Source of the DNA: Gemmatimonadota bacterium
Lineage (GTDB): Bacteria; Latescibacterota; UBA2968
DNA: 39,630 bases
Direction of reading: 5' to 3'
Assembly: GCA_009838845.1 (NCBI GenBank)
Contig: VXRD01000116.1
Location: 1-39,630 of the forward strand
In this document: piece after piece, positions 25,157 to 33,679 of the stretch
Numbering within the stretch: position 1 is the stretch's first letter
How the letters are laid out: each line of letters opens with the position of its first letter
Translations under genes and position numbers: made by a program
The notes under the pieces: model-generated
Databases searched by the model: none
Seen by the model: the letters and a program-made list of their open reading frames with translations, nothing else
Told to the model about the DNA's origin: nothing

Positions 25157-26587
25157 ATGAGTAATGAGAAACGCCCAAATATTCTGTTCGTATTTTCTGA
25201 TCAGCAGCGTTACAGCGCGCTGGGTGCGAATGGCAATGACATAATCCAAACGCCTGTTTTGGATGCGATGGCAGCTGAAGGAATGGTATGTGACAATATG
25301 TTTTCCAACCACCCTCTGTGTTCGCCATACCGAGCGATTTTGTTAACCGGTCGGTATGGTTGGCAAAATTTGGTGATTGATAATGAGTACAGTCCGCGAC
25401 GAGATATCCCAACCTTGCCAGGCACTTTGCGCGAGTATGGGTATGGCACTGCGCACGTGGGTACATGGCATCTGGGTAAAGGGCCGTACGGCGACGACAA
25501 TCGATACGGGCTGGATTATCTTGCGGCGCTGGCAGGCGGGAGAGGACGGGGAGCCTACTTCGACAGAACCTATTACGAAAACGATGAGGGTCCGAACTTT
25601 TACGGAGGCTGGGCTCCAACGAACGAAACGGATTTGGCTATTCAATTTATGGAAAAACACCTGGATGCTCGAACAGACGATCCATTTGCCGTCTTTGTGT
25701 CCTGGCGACCTCCTCACTGGCCATATATGCAGTATCCCGACGAATATAATATTTATGATCCTGCGGACATGGATGTGCCGGGTAATGTACCAGACGAGAT
25801 GAAAGCATGGGCACATGAGGAACTCGCAGACTATTACGGGTGTTGTACAGGACTTGATGCAGAGATGGGGCGATTGTTGGAAGCGCTGGATCGTTTAGGG
25901 GTCAGGGACAATACAATTGTCTGTTATACATCAGATCATGGAGACCACCTTTCAAGCCATGGGTATGGCAAACCCAGTAGTCGCTGGTTGGACGAGTCGA
26001 TGCGGGCTTCAAAAGCAACACCTTATGAAGAATCTTGCCATGTGCCGTTTGTGGTGCGTTGGCCCGATGCTATTGAAGCTGGTACGCGAACGGATGCCTT
26101 CTTTGGTGCGATTGATATTGTACCTACATTGCTTGGTGCTTGTGGCGTGCCGCTGCCAGAAGGTTTGCAAGGGCGAGATATTTCGAGCGTATGGCAAGGT
26201 GGCGAAGCACCTGCAGATACGGAGTTAACGCCTGGTGGATCAGAGTCTGTCTATTTGCAGAATATGGCACACGGTTGGCCCAATCGCGACGGTTGGGTTG
26301 GGCGCTGGCGCGGTGTGCGTACCGAACGCTATACCTATGCGCGTTGGTTTGCTAATGAGCGAGGCCCCTGGCTGTTTGACCGGCAGGAAGATCCGCTCGA
26401 AATGGTTAACCTGGCGAATTCTGCTGAAGCGCGGCCAGCACTTCAAGAAATGGAAGAAAGATTGCATCGTTGGATGGAAGGTACAAAAGATCCATTTGAA
26501 TACGGCAGGCGTGGCCCCCGTGGCTTTTTGGAATTGGGACAGGAGTTTGCGGATCCGGATAAGTATCCTGGCTGGGGCGTTGCATAA
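25157..26587 (+). CDS. S1-type sulfatase with CSPYR motif
   Basis: 476 residues. C55 in CSPYRAILLTGRYGWQN is the formylglycine position; Tyr in the fourth place is less common but allowed in C-x-P-x-R. FVFSDQQRYSALGANGN and YTSDHGDHLSSHGYGK carry the metal ligands. ATG 25157 has AAGGA 7 nt upstream; an earlier in-frame ATG at 25142 overlaps that site. There is no signal peptide. Its codon use (many G- and T-ending codons) differs from the C-ending style of the genes on both sides, suggesting a separate origin and later insertion into the operon. It follows the GH2-type gene after 19 nt. Confidence 0.92.
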   Translation: MSNEKRPNILFVFSDQQRYSALGANGNDIIQTPVLDAMAAEGMVCDNMFSNHPLCSPYRAILLTGRYGWQNLVIDNEYSPRRDIPTLPGTLREYGYGTAHVGTWHLGKGPYGDDNRYGLDYLAALAGGRGRGAYFDRTYYENDEGPNFYGGWAPTNETDLAIQFMEKHLDARTDDPFAVFVSWRPPHWPYMQYPDEYNIYDPADMDVPGNVPDEMKAWAHEELADYYGCCTGLDAEMGRLLEALDRLGVRDNTIVCYTSDHGDHLSSHGYGKPSSRWLDESMRASKATPYEESCHVPFVVRWPDAIEAGTRTDAFFGAIDIVPTLLGACGVPLPEGLQGRDISSVWQGGEAPADTELTPGGSESVYLQNMAHGWPNRDGWVGRWRGVRTERYTYARWFANERGPWLFDRQEDPLEMVNLANSAEARPALQEMEERLHRWMEGTKDPFEYGRRGPRGFLELGQEFADPDKYPGWGVA

Positions 26588-26614
26588 TTGACAAATGGTA
26601 GAAAGGAATCACAA

Positions 26615-27781
26615 ATGCGAATAGAACAAATCGACGCCTATGTCGTCAAATTACCCCGTCCCAATATCGCTGAAAATATTCCCGATTATGTGCGTCCTCG
26701 CAAATCGCTCTCCTACGACACAGCACCTCCCATTGACGACATGGCAGCTGCGCGTTATGCCGAAGCCCTCTTTGTCAAAATCACCGCCGACAATGGCCTT
26801 GTCGGATGGGGCGAAGGCCAATCCCTGCTCGTTCCCGAAGCCACCAAAGCAGTCGTAGATCGCCTGTTTGCCCCCATACTCATCGGCGAAAATCCGCTCG
26901 CCCGCGAAAAGCTCTACGACCTGACCTACGGCACCATGCGCGGTCGAGGTTACCGCTCGGGTTATCTTGCGGCTGCCCTTGCGGGCATCAACAATGCCCT
27001 CTGGGATCTATCGGGCAAAGCCCTCGACGTACCCTGCTACGTCCTCCTCGGTGGTCCCTACCGCGACAAAGTGCGTATCTACAACAACATTCATGGCCCC
27101 ACACCCGAAGTCGGTGTTGAGCAAGCCCTCAAAGCCGTTGAAATGGGTTACGACGCAGTCAAATATCACCTCAATCGGCCCTTGAAAAATGCTGTTGCCG
27201 TCGTAGAAGCCACACGCGAAGCCGTTGGTCCCGACGTCGATATCCTCGTCGATCTCACCTGGCACTACGACGTACCCGGTGCAATTGCCCTGGGCAAAGA
27301 ACTCGAAAAATTCGACGTCTTCTGGCTCGAATCGCCCGTACCCAGCGAAGACCTCCGCCGCCATGCCGAAGTGCCGCGCGACCTCACCCTGCCCATCTGC
27401 ATCGGCCAGGAATATTACAACGCCTATCAATTCCGCGCTGTTCTGGAAGCACATGCCGCCGACATTCTCCTGCCCGACCTCGCGCGAACAGGTATCACGG
27501 GCAGCCAACGCATCGCCCACCTCGCCGAAACCTTCGACATCCCACTCGCCCCAGCCGTCGGCGCGGGCAACGTCCTTTCAACCGCTGCGCAACTCCAGCT
27601 CTCGGCAGGCATCCTCAACTTTGTCATCATGGAACACTTCGACCAGAGCTTCCAGTTAAAAAGCGATCAAATCCTCAAACACTCCCTCACCCGAAATGGC
27701 AGCTATCTCGAACTGCCCGATCGCCCGGGACTCGGCATTGAAATCGACGAAGAAAAATTGATGCAGTACGCAGTAAAATAA
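26615..27781 (+). CDS. Enolase-superfamily protein with altered acid/base residues
   Basis: 388 residues. Metal ligands D213 (ILVDLTWHYD), E239 (FWLESPVPSED) and E266 (IGQEYYNAYQF) are intact and fix the superfamily. The usual Lys-x-Lys reads K183-Y-H185, and the segment that carries the dyad His in mandelate-racemase members (PHA) reads LAPAVGAGNV. The chemistry therefore cannot be the standard His/Lys two-base mechanism; a dehydration with a single Lys or His is possible. ATG 26615 is preceded by AAAGGA; an in-frame TTG at 26588 is not supported. It lies 13 nt before a PhyH gene and probably shares a pathway with it. Confidence 0.9.
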   Translation: MRIEQIDAYVVKLPRPNIAENIPDYVRPRKSLSYDTAPPIDDMAAARYAEALFVKITADNGLVGWGEGQSLLVPEATKAVVDRLFAPILIGENPLAREKLYDLTYGTMRGRGYRSGYLAAALAGINNALWDLSGKALDVPCYVLLGGPYRDKVRIYNNIHGPTPEVGVEQALKAVEMGYDAVKYHLNRPLKNAVAVVEATREAVGPDVDILVDLTWHYDVPGAIALGKELEKFDVFWLESPVPSEDLRRHAEVPRDLTLPICIGQEYYNAYQFRAVLEAHAADILLPDLARTGITGSQRIAHLAETFDIPLAPAVGAGNVLSTAAQLQLSAGILNFVIMEHFDQSFQLKSDQILKHSLTRNGSYLELPDRPGLGIEIDEEKLMQYAVK

Positions 27782-27794
27782 AACAGGAGCAAAA

Positions 27795-28541
27795 ATGCCC
27801 AAAAATCTCGATTATAAAAAAATCACGACCGATCTCGATGAAGTGGGATTCCACATCATTCCTTCGGTCATCCCAGAAGAAAAAGCCGATGAAGCACGAG
27901 GTATTCTTGAGCAACTCCTCAAAGAAGAAGCCACCGAGCAATCGCTTGCAGCCAAAACGCAGCGCGTAGGGCGCATCGCCGTCAAGCACCCCATCTTCCT
28001 CGAACTCATGTCCCACCCGACCATCGTAGCCCTGTGGCGCAAATACCTCGGCGACGACATGGTCTGCTCCACCTGGTCTGGCAATACAGTCTATCCGGGC
28101 GCAGACAGTTTTGGCTGGCATTCAGACTACCCTTATTGGTCTGTGCAACCGCCCTGGCCACCCGGCCGTCTCGCAGGTCAAACCATCTGGCTTCTGAACG
28201 ATCTCACCGAAGAAAACGGCGCAACCGCCATGCTGCCCCAAAGCCACCTGAAAGGCGAACCGCCACCGCCCGAACTCAAAAGCCAGTGGATCGACGGCGG
28301 TAAAATCCTCACCGGCAAACGCGGAAGCGCCATTGTCATGCACGGTGCCTGCTGGCATACAGCTCGCCCAAACCAAACCGACGAAATTCGATCTGTTCTC
28401 CTCGGCATGTATATGCGCCCCTGGTTCATCCCACAAGAAGACATGCGCGGCCAACTGGCAGAGTTAGAAAACCCCTCTGACTTAGTACGCCACCTTATGT
28501 GCGCCAATCAACGGGCGCCGAGTAATGTTGGCGCAAATTAA
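27795..28541 (+). CDS. PhyH-like Fe(II)/2-oxoglutarate dioxygenase
   Basis: 248 residues. Iron ligands are H109-x-D111 (GWHSDYPYW) and H188 (ACWHTARPN), with R199 (DEIRSVLL) as a likely 2-oxoglutarate ligand. ENGATAMLPQSHLKG is the conserved core strand. CAGGAG precedes the ATG at a good distance. It is wedged between the altered enolase-type gene (13 nt) and the gamma-glutamyltransferase-like gene (26 nt). The PPWPPGRLAGQTIWLLND segment is shared with PhyH groups common in uncultured marine bacteria; its substrate has not been established. Confidence 0.9.
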   Translation: MPKNLDYKKITTDLDEVGFHIIPSVIPEEKADEARGILEQLLKEEATEQSLAAKTQRVGRIAVKHPIFLELMSHPTIVALWRKYLGDDMVCSTWSGNTVYPGADSFGWHSDYPYWSVQPPWPPGRLAGQTIWLLNDLTEENGATAMLPQSHLKGEPPPPELKSQWIDGGKILTGKRGSAIVMHGACWHTARPNQTDEIRSVLLGMYMRPWFIPQEDMRGQLAELENPSDLVRHLMCANQRAPSNVGAN

Positions 28542-28567
28542 TGAAATAACACAGGAAAAAAACGAAT

Positions 28568-30184
28568 ATGACTGAGGGACAAGAAGTTACCAGCACGACA
28601 GGAGCAGTTGCAGCCGGGCCTCCAGAGGCGGCAAGAGTCGGTGCGAGAATACTCGAACAGGGCGGCAATGCCTTTGATGCAGCGGTGGCGACCAGTATGG
28701 CATGCTGCATGTTACAGCCCCAATCTACGGGTGTGGGAGGTTATGTACTGTGTGCCGTGATCCTGGAAGGCGCCACAGGCAAAGTCTGGTCGATAGACGC
28801 CAATTCAATTTCGCCCAAAGCGGCTCACGAACACATGTACACCATCCTGCCCGCGCGAACCCCCGGAGGCATCAATGAAAAAGAATACAACTGCAGCGTA
28901 AAGGACAATGCCAACGTCCATGGTCCTCTCGCCATTGGTCCCCCGGGTATGATGGCAGGCATGGGCACCATTTGGGAAAAGTGGGGAAAACTCAAATGGT
29001 CCGATGTGGTAGCACCATCGCTGAAGCTACTCGAAGATGGTTTTCCCTTTGGCTCTACTGCAGGTGCGATCAAAAATCTCCAGAACGTGATCCGCAGATT
29101 TGAAGCAACAGAAAAACACCTGATGCCCGAAGGACGTGTCCCGACACCAGATGATATCTGGCACCGCCGCGATATGGAAAAAACCCTTGCAAGAGTTTCA
29201 GAAGCCGGATGGCAGGATTTCTACACGGGGGAAATCGGCAACAAAATGGTGGATCACGTTCAAGCCACTGGCGGTATTTTGACAATGGAAGACATGGCTG
29301 CCTTCAAACCAGGCGTGACCGAACCATATACCACGACCTATCGCGAGGCATCCATACATGGTGCGATTTTGCCCAACGGCGGATTGTCCAGCTTGCAACT
29401 GCTCAACATGTGGGAATGCTTCGATCCCCTACCGGAAGACACGGTCGAGTACTGGCACCGACTCGCCGAGCTTCTCAAGCTGGTCTGGCGGGATCGCCTT
29501 CTCCATCTCGCGGATCCAAACCATGTGGATGTACCGATCGAGCGACTCCTGAGCAAAGATTATGCAGCCGGTCGCGTGGAAACACTGCGCCAGTTTCCGA
29601 ATGCGGTAGATCAGCTTGTGCCACCGCCAATGGGTGATTCAAATGATGGTACGCTCCACGTCTCTTCCGCAGATGCCGAAGGAAATGTGGCGGCCGTAAC
29701 AATTTCTCAAGGTGGCGCTTTCGGCTCCCTTGTTACGGTACCCGATACAGGCATCATTCTGGGACATGGAATGTGCAGATTAGATCCCAGACCCGGTCGC
29801 AAAAATTCCGTGGCTTCGCTCAAGCGACCGCTGAACAACACAGTTCCGCTCATCATTCAGCTTCCAGATCGGGATGTGGCGATTGGAATGCCAGGCGGCA
29901 GGCGTATCATCTCTGTGAACGCGCGTGCGGCCCAAAAAATCGTCGATTACGGCGCAACATCCTTCGAGGCTGTCAGTGGTCCAAGGATGCATATACAAAC
30001 CCACGAGCCGGTAAGTGTGACCCGTGCCTTGCCCGATGATATTGTGAATGGATTGATCGAAATGGGCCACGAAATCACATCTGTCAACAGTCTGGGTGGG
30101 GGGATCCACTGCGCGGAGTTTCTAAAAGCAGAAGAAACCGTCCGGGCAGGCGGCAATACATGGTCGGCGGGAAGCGATTCATAG
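28568..30184 (+). CDS. Gamma-glutamyltransferase-like Ntn hydrolase
   Basis: 538 residues, standard for gamma-glutamyltransferases, which self-cleave at a Thr and use it to attack gamma-glutamyl bonds. ILEQGGNAFDAAVAT is the family's N-terminal block and T362 (DGTLHVSS) is the expected nucleophile and cleavage point. Two substrate-recognition parts differ: the Arg-containing FREMAP motif of E. coli GGT reads DANSISP, and the SSMSP loop reads NNTVP, while MPGGRR keeps the oxyanion glycines. No signal peptide is present although most bacterial members are periplasmic. It may therefore act on another amide, as cephalosporin-acylase-like relatives do. It ends the operon, 18 nt before the convergent RecQ-type gene. 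Confidence 0.88.
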   Translation: MTEGQEVTSTTGAVAAGPPEAARVGARILEQGGNAFDAAVATSMACCMLQPQSTGVGGYVLCAVILEGATGKVWSIDANSISPKAAHEHMYTILPARTPGGINEKEYNCSVKDNANVHGPLAIGPPGMMAGMGTIWEKWGKLKWSDVVAPSLKLLEDGFPFGSTAGAIKNLQNVIRRFEATEKHLMPEGRVPTPDDIWHRRDMEKTLARVSEAGWQDFYTGEIGNKMVDHVQATGGILTMEDMAAFKPGVTEPYTTTYREASIHGAILPNGGLSSLQLLNMWECFDPLPEDTVEYWHRLAELLKLVWRDRLLHLADPNHVDVPIERLLSKDYAAGRVETLRQFPNAVDQLVPPPMGDSNDGTLHVSSADAEGNVAAVTISQGGAFGSLVTVPDTGIILGHGMCRLDPRPGRKNSVASLKRPLNNTVPLIIQLPDRDVAIGMPGGRRIISVNARAAQKIVDYGATSFEAVSGPRMHIQTHEPVSVTRALPDDIVNGLIEMGHEITSVNSLGGGIHCAEFLKAEETVRAGGNTWSAGSDS

Positions 30185-30202
30185 ATTTAAAGCGCTTCGA
30201 GA

Positions 30203-32575
30203 TCAGGTCCTGGCGGATGAACCAGAATCCAATTGACCCTGCTTGTGGGCATGAAAATTTCGCCCGTGTTTTTGGCAATAATCACAAATGATAGGCAAAA
30301 AGACATCGGCATATTTCTTAAGTTTCACAGGACCGACACCTGAAACCTGTCCGAATGCTTCCACCGATTGTGGTAATTGGGCAGCCATTTCTCGCAACGT
30401 CCTGTCGTGAAAAACAACGAACGCTGGTACGTGTTCAGCTTCCGATAACTCTCTGCGTTTAGTGCGAAGTTGCTCGAAAAGTTCATGACTATATTCGTTT
30501 GATTCTTCGGATGTTGTATCACAAACAGGTTCTTCAGTTATATGATCTGCCGAATCCACTGGAAATCCCCAAAACTGCATTTTGCCTCTGATCACCTCAC
30601 GCCCATCATGCCTCAGCTTGAGACTGCCGTGTTGTAGATCGCGATTGAGAAGCCCATGTTGGAGGAATTGTAGTACCAGATTTTTCCATTGTGTTTTGTC
30701 ATATTCCCTGCCAGTGCCATAGGTGGAGAGTTGGTGGTGTCGGTTCTTAACAACCTTCTTTGCTTTTGAACCGAGTAATACATTGATAATATGCTCTACA
30801 CCGAAAATTTGCTTTGTTTCGATAACAGAAGAGAGGAATTTGCGAGCCGGATCTGTTAGGTCAACTCGCTCCATTTCCGCCTGACGACAGTTATCACACA
30901 TTCCACAATTCTGTTTTTCATAATGCTCTCCGAAATAAGCTAATAATCCTTTGCGGCGACACGCTGCAGAAGTTACCCAATCAACAAGCGTCTGTAATCG
31001 TTTCAAAGCTCCTTCTCGCTCAGATGGCGCACCTTGATCTATGAAATATTTGATGGTGTCAACATCACCGTGATTGAACAGTAAAAGGCAATCCGCGCGA
31101 TGTCCATCCCGACCAGCCCGCCCAATCTCCTGATAGTAAGACTCAGGTTCCTTTGGCAATCCTATATGTAGTATAAAACGTACATCTTCTTTATCAATCC
31201 CCATTCCAAAAGCTATTGTTGCGACTATCACCTGGGTGCCCCCATTGATGAAAGCTGCCTGATTCTGCTTACGGGTTTCGCTATCCAGGTCTGCATGATA
31301 GGGAAGTGCCGAGATCCCACGTTCAACTAAATTGCGAAACAGCGATTCAACTTGTTTCTTCGTCTGGCAGTAGATGATACCGGATTCATCACAATGGGCA
31401 TTGAGAAATGCAAGCGTCTGCTGTAGCACCACCTCTTTTAATTCAATTCCCATGAAGAGATTTTCCCGGTCAAAACTGGCAATGAATTCATTTTTCGCCT
31501 GAATTTTGAGCAATTGTTTGATGTCCTGTTGAACCCGTGGAGTAGCAGTAGCTGTCAGCGCGACGCAGACAGCGTTCCTGAATCGTTCACGAACGGAAAC
31601 CAGTTGTCGATACTCTGGACGAAAATCGTGGCCCCACTGTGAAATACAGTGTGCTTCATCAATTGCAAGGCAGGCTACATGTGACTCATCAAGCATCAAC
31701 AAAATCTCAGGCCGCAGGAGCGTTTCAGGAGCGACGTAAAGTAGCTTAATTTCACCCCTTTTGACACGCTGCATTGTGGCAACATATTCACGCTGGCTAA
31801 GGGTACTGTTGAGAAAAGCGGCGCAAACATCCCGCTGTTGCAACTGCATCACCTGGTCTTGCATAAGCGAAATCAACGGAGATACGACAACCGTTACGCC
31901 ATTGAAGATAAGGGCGGGCAGTTGATAGCAGAGCGACTTCCCACCTCCCGTTGGCAGAACGACCAGCGCATCGTGCCGGTTGAGAATGTGGCTGATTATT
32001 GTCTCCTGCAAAGGTCGGAACTGTTCATATCCAAAAACGTCTTTGAGCACCTCTTGGGCTGACAGAAACATTTGTCCTTTTGTCAGACGCTCAATAACGT
32101 CATCCTGCATCTGCTGCTCGTCGTTTTCATCAATATGAATCACAGGGAGGTCCTGTGCCGTGAGCGATGCTCCGATGAGTTTGCTTCGATGGCAGTGTTC
32201 CGGCTTTCCTTCGCTACACATGAGAGCAATACATTGTTGTTGAGCAAAGGCTGTTTGGAGACGTTCAAGTCCCCTCTGATAGACTTCGGTATCCTTTACC
32301 TTTTCGTAATCTACCTGCCCTTTCTCATCATAACAAGTTTCGTCGTCGGGATGTCCGCCCAACGTGTCGCCCATGAACACATATCGAATCCGGTACTGTT
32401 GCAGCTTCTCCTCCAGTGCCTCTTTGGAAAATTCGGGTTTATAGCGAGAATAGGGAGTTGAGCGCACATCAATAAGGTAGGCAATTTCATGTTGTTGTAG
32501 TACTTCGATGAATTGCTCAATGGAACGGCTACCGTAACCGATGGTGTAAATTGGGATGGATGATATTTTTTTCAT
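30203..32575 (-). CDS. recQ: DUF488-RecQ helicase fusion
   Basis: 790 residues. Residues ~8-150 form a DUF488 domain (TIGYGSRSIEQFIEVL, DVRSTPYSRY, MCSEGKPEHCHRSKLIG), normally a stand-alone protein of uncertain function. A complete RecQ helicase follows: Walker A PTGGGKS (208-214), DEAH box (306-309) and ISQWGHDFRPEY, helicase motif VI QEIGRAGRDG, a zinc-binding set (AACRRKG to CGMCDNC), winged helix, and an HRDC domain near the C-terminus (~690-770). RecQ enzymes unwind DNA 3' to 5' in recombination and repair. The ATG is one base behind the stop of the Rpn-type gene and lacks its own ribosome-binding site, so translational coupling is expected. The helicase assignment is firm; what DUF488 adds is unknown. 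Confidence 0.95.
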   Translation of the reverse strand: MKKISSIPIYTIGYGSRSIEQFIEVLQQHEIAYLIDVRSTPYSRYKPEFSKEALEEKLQQYRIRYVFMGDTLGGHPDDETCYDEKGQVDYEKVKDTEVYQRGLERLQTAFAQQQCIALMCSEGKPEHCHRSKLIGASLTAQDLPVIHIDENDEQQMQDDVIERLTKGQMFLSAQEVLKDVFGYEQFRPLQETIISHILNRHDALVVLPTGGGKSLCYQLPALIFNGVTVVVSPLISLMQDQVMQLQQRDVCAAFLNSTLSQREYVATMQRVKRGEIKLLYVAPETLLRPEILLMLDESHVACLAIDEAHCISQWGHDFRPEYRQLVSVRERFRNAVCVALTATATPRVQQDIKQLLKIQAKNEFIASFDRENLFMGIELKEVVLQQTLAFLNAHCDESGIIYCQTKKQVESLFRNLVERGISALPYHADLDSETRKQNQAAFINGGTQVIVATIAFGMGIDKEDVRFILHIGLPKEPESYYQEIGRAGRDGHRADCLLLFNHGDVDTIKYFIDQGAPSEREGALKRLQTLVDWVTSAACRRKGLLAYFGEHYEKQNCGMCDNCRQAEMERVDLTDPARKFLSSVIETKQIFGVEHIINVLLGSKAKKVVKNRHHQLSTYGTGREYDKTQWKNLVLQFLQHGLLNRDLQHGSLKLRHDGREVIRGKMQFWGFPVDSADHITEEPVCDTTSEESNEYSHELFEQLRTKRRELSEAEHVPAFVVFHDRTLREMAAQLPQSVEAFGQVSGVGPVKLKKYADVFLPIICDYCQKHGRNFHAHKQGQLDSGSSART

Positions 32576-32576
32576 A

Positions 32577-32876
32577 TCACGTCGTTGAATCTAACATGCG
32601 TTCAAATTCATCAAGATTGGACACTTGTATCGCCGCGCGGTGCAACTGCTTGAGGCGTTGTAAATCTTCAATAGCTGAAATGCGAGCAGATAAGGGATCT
32701 GCCTGGCGGAGATCAAATCGGATCTCCAACACGTCGAGGAGGTCTTCAATAGCGCGTTCTCTACCCCCTTGCTCAATGCCCTGCTCAATGCCTTGCTCAA
32801 TGCCTTCCTCAAAAGCTTCCTCTCTACTTTGCTGGGTAAGGGATTGAAAAAGTGATGATTCGCGCAAGATGTCCAT
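32577..32876 (-). CDS. Probable nested in-frame gene: C-terminal part of the Rpn protein (RpnS-like)
   Basis: Inside the Rpn-type gene, AAAGGAGGG (32881-32889 on the minus strand) stands 4-5 nt before an in-frame ATG at 32876. Independent initiation there gives a 99-residue protein, MDILRESSLFQ to the shared C-terminus, lacking the nuclease domain. E. coli rpn genes are known to express such short C-terminal products from within the long gene, and these block the toxic full-length nuclease. The sequence shows the ribosome-binding site and frame; expression and antitoxin function are inferred. I see no convincing internal promoter. Confidence 0.55.
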   Translation of the reverse strand: MDILRESSLFQSLTQQSREEAFEEGIEQGIEQGIEQGGRERAIEDLLDVLEIRFDLRQADPLSARISAIEDLQRLKQLHRAAIQVSNLDEFERMLDSTT

Positions 32877-33515
32877 GATGCCCTCCTTTAATATGATATC
32901 AGAAATGGTTTCAGAAGCATATACTAACTCGCTCAACGCCACCATGCCTGCGAGATAATCGGCTCTGGATGACCGAGCGATGGGGCGCGTCCGAGCCGTA
33001 TGAATACACTGATGCAACCACACATCCGAGGCCATCCCTTCAGGTGGCTTCATCAATGGCGTGAATGGGATCAGACCCGATTGCCCCGATTCGAGGACAC
33101 GCTCGCCTTCTATCTCAATCAGTCTGATCACGCGATACCGAATCGTGATTTCGTAGTGGAGATGCTCCTGGACATAGTACCCGGTATCGCGTTGCCCCGC
33201 ATTGGGACGCAGGTAGATGACATTGGAATAAATCGGCAGACCGTGATGCTCAATGGCACGTCCGATATAGCCCGCCATGCGGCGTGGCATGGGTGGATTG
33301 GTGCTGTCAGTCGTTTGAAACTCGTTGTGGACCAATACCTCCTCGTCACCCATACGCACGCGAATCAGGCTATCGGTTTGGCGTGCTTCAACAGTGTATT
33401 GCTCTGTGTCAATGACAGCAAGAACTTCAATGTCCTCGCTCCCGAGGGTGAAGCTGGCAAAGTCGTCGGGATATTTCTGAATCAGGTGTTTGGATATCGT
33501 ATCGAATTCTGCCAT
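32577..33515 (-). CDS. Rpn family recombination-promoting nuclease/PD-(D/E)XK transposase-like protein
   Basis: 312 residues from MAEFDTISKHL. An N-terminal PD-(D/E)XK-type nuclease domain is indicated by EVLAVIDTEQYTVEARQTDS and by EVLVHNEFQTTDS, which hold the acidic residues of the family, then RMAGYIGRAIE. The C-terminal third has three GIEQ units, frequent in Rpn/DUF4351 relatives. In E. coli these proteins raise RecA-independent recombination, cut DNA and have been linked to phage defence. The start is uncertain: neither ATG 33515 nor the in-frame TTG at 33575 has a ribosome-binding site. It is cotranscribed with the RecQ fusion (1-nt gap). A nested gene lies in its 3' part. Confidence 0.82.
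   Translation of the reverse strand: MAEFDTISKHLIQKYPDDFASFTLGSEDIEVLAVIDTEQYTVEARQTDSLIRVRMGDEEVLVHNEFQTTDSTNPPMPRRMAGYIGRAIEHHGLPIYSNVIYLRPNAGQRDTGYYVQEHLHYEITIRYRVIRLIEIEGERVLESGQSGLIPFTPLMKPPEGMASDVWLHQCIHTARTRPIARSSRADYLAGMVALSELVYASETISDIILKEGIMDILRESSLFQSLTQQSREEAFEEGIEQGIEQGIEQGGRERAIEDLLDVLEIRFDLRQADPLSARISAIEDLQRLKQLHRAAIQVSNLDEFERMLDSTT
32769..32804. repeat. Three 12-bp tandem units in the Rpn gene
   Basis: Three near-identical copies of YTGCTCAATGCC encode the repeated GIEQ peptide (EEGIEQGIEQGIEQGG). The unit is 4 codons, so copy changes keep the frame and would affect both the full-length and nested products. Confidence 0.85.
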
Positions 33516-33650
33516 GTGAGATGTCTGGTCTGAGGGTTGGTCGTATTTTGGACAAACGCAACAATCAGAACTCAAGCAAATATCAGGCCAATGTCACAGA
33601 ATCGCACGACAAATGGTATGGACAGCATCAAATACCCTTATTATGCCTTC

Positions 33651-33679
33651 AATATGCTGTATTGCGCCCTTTTTTTCAA
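33651..33679 (-). promoter_or_regulatory. Possible promoter of the Rpn-RecQ unit
   Basis: On the minus strand TTGAAA (33674-33679), 17-bp spacer, CATATT (33651-33656). The -35 matches 5 of 6 and the -10 matches 4 of 6. It would leave a leader of about 130 nt before ATG 33515. Confidence 0.35.

Noticed and set aside
30190-30197. Palindrome AAGCGCTT between the convergent GGT-like and RecQ genes
   Set aside because: Only 8 bp with no loop or T-run; too little for a bidirectional terminator.
32769-32804. Tandem 12-bp units considered as a CRISPR-like or mobile-element repeat
   Set aside because: Units are directly adjacent without spacers and in frame (GIEQ), typical of Rpn-family C-terminal repeats.
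32577-33515. Rpn-type gene considered as an active transposase with terminal repeats
   Set aside because: No inverted terminal repeats or target-site duplication found around it; it is coupled to the RecQ gene instead.
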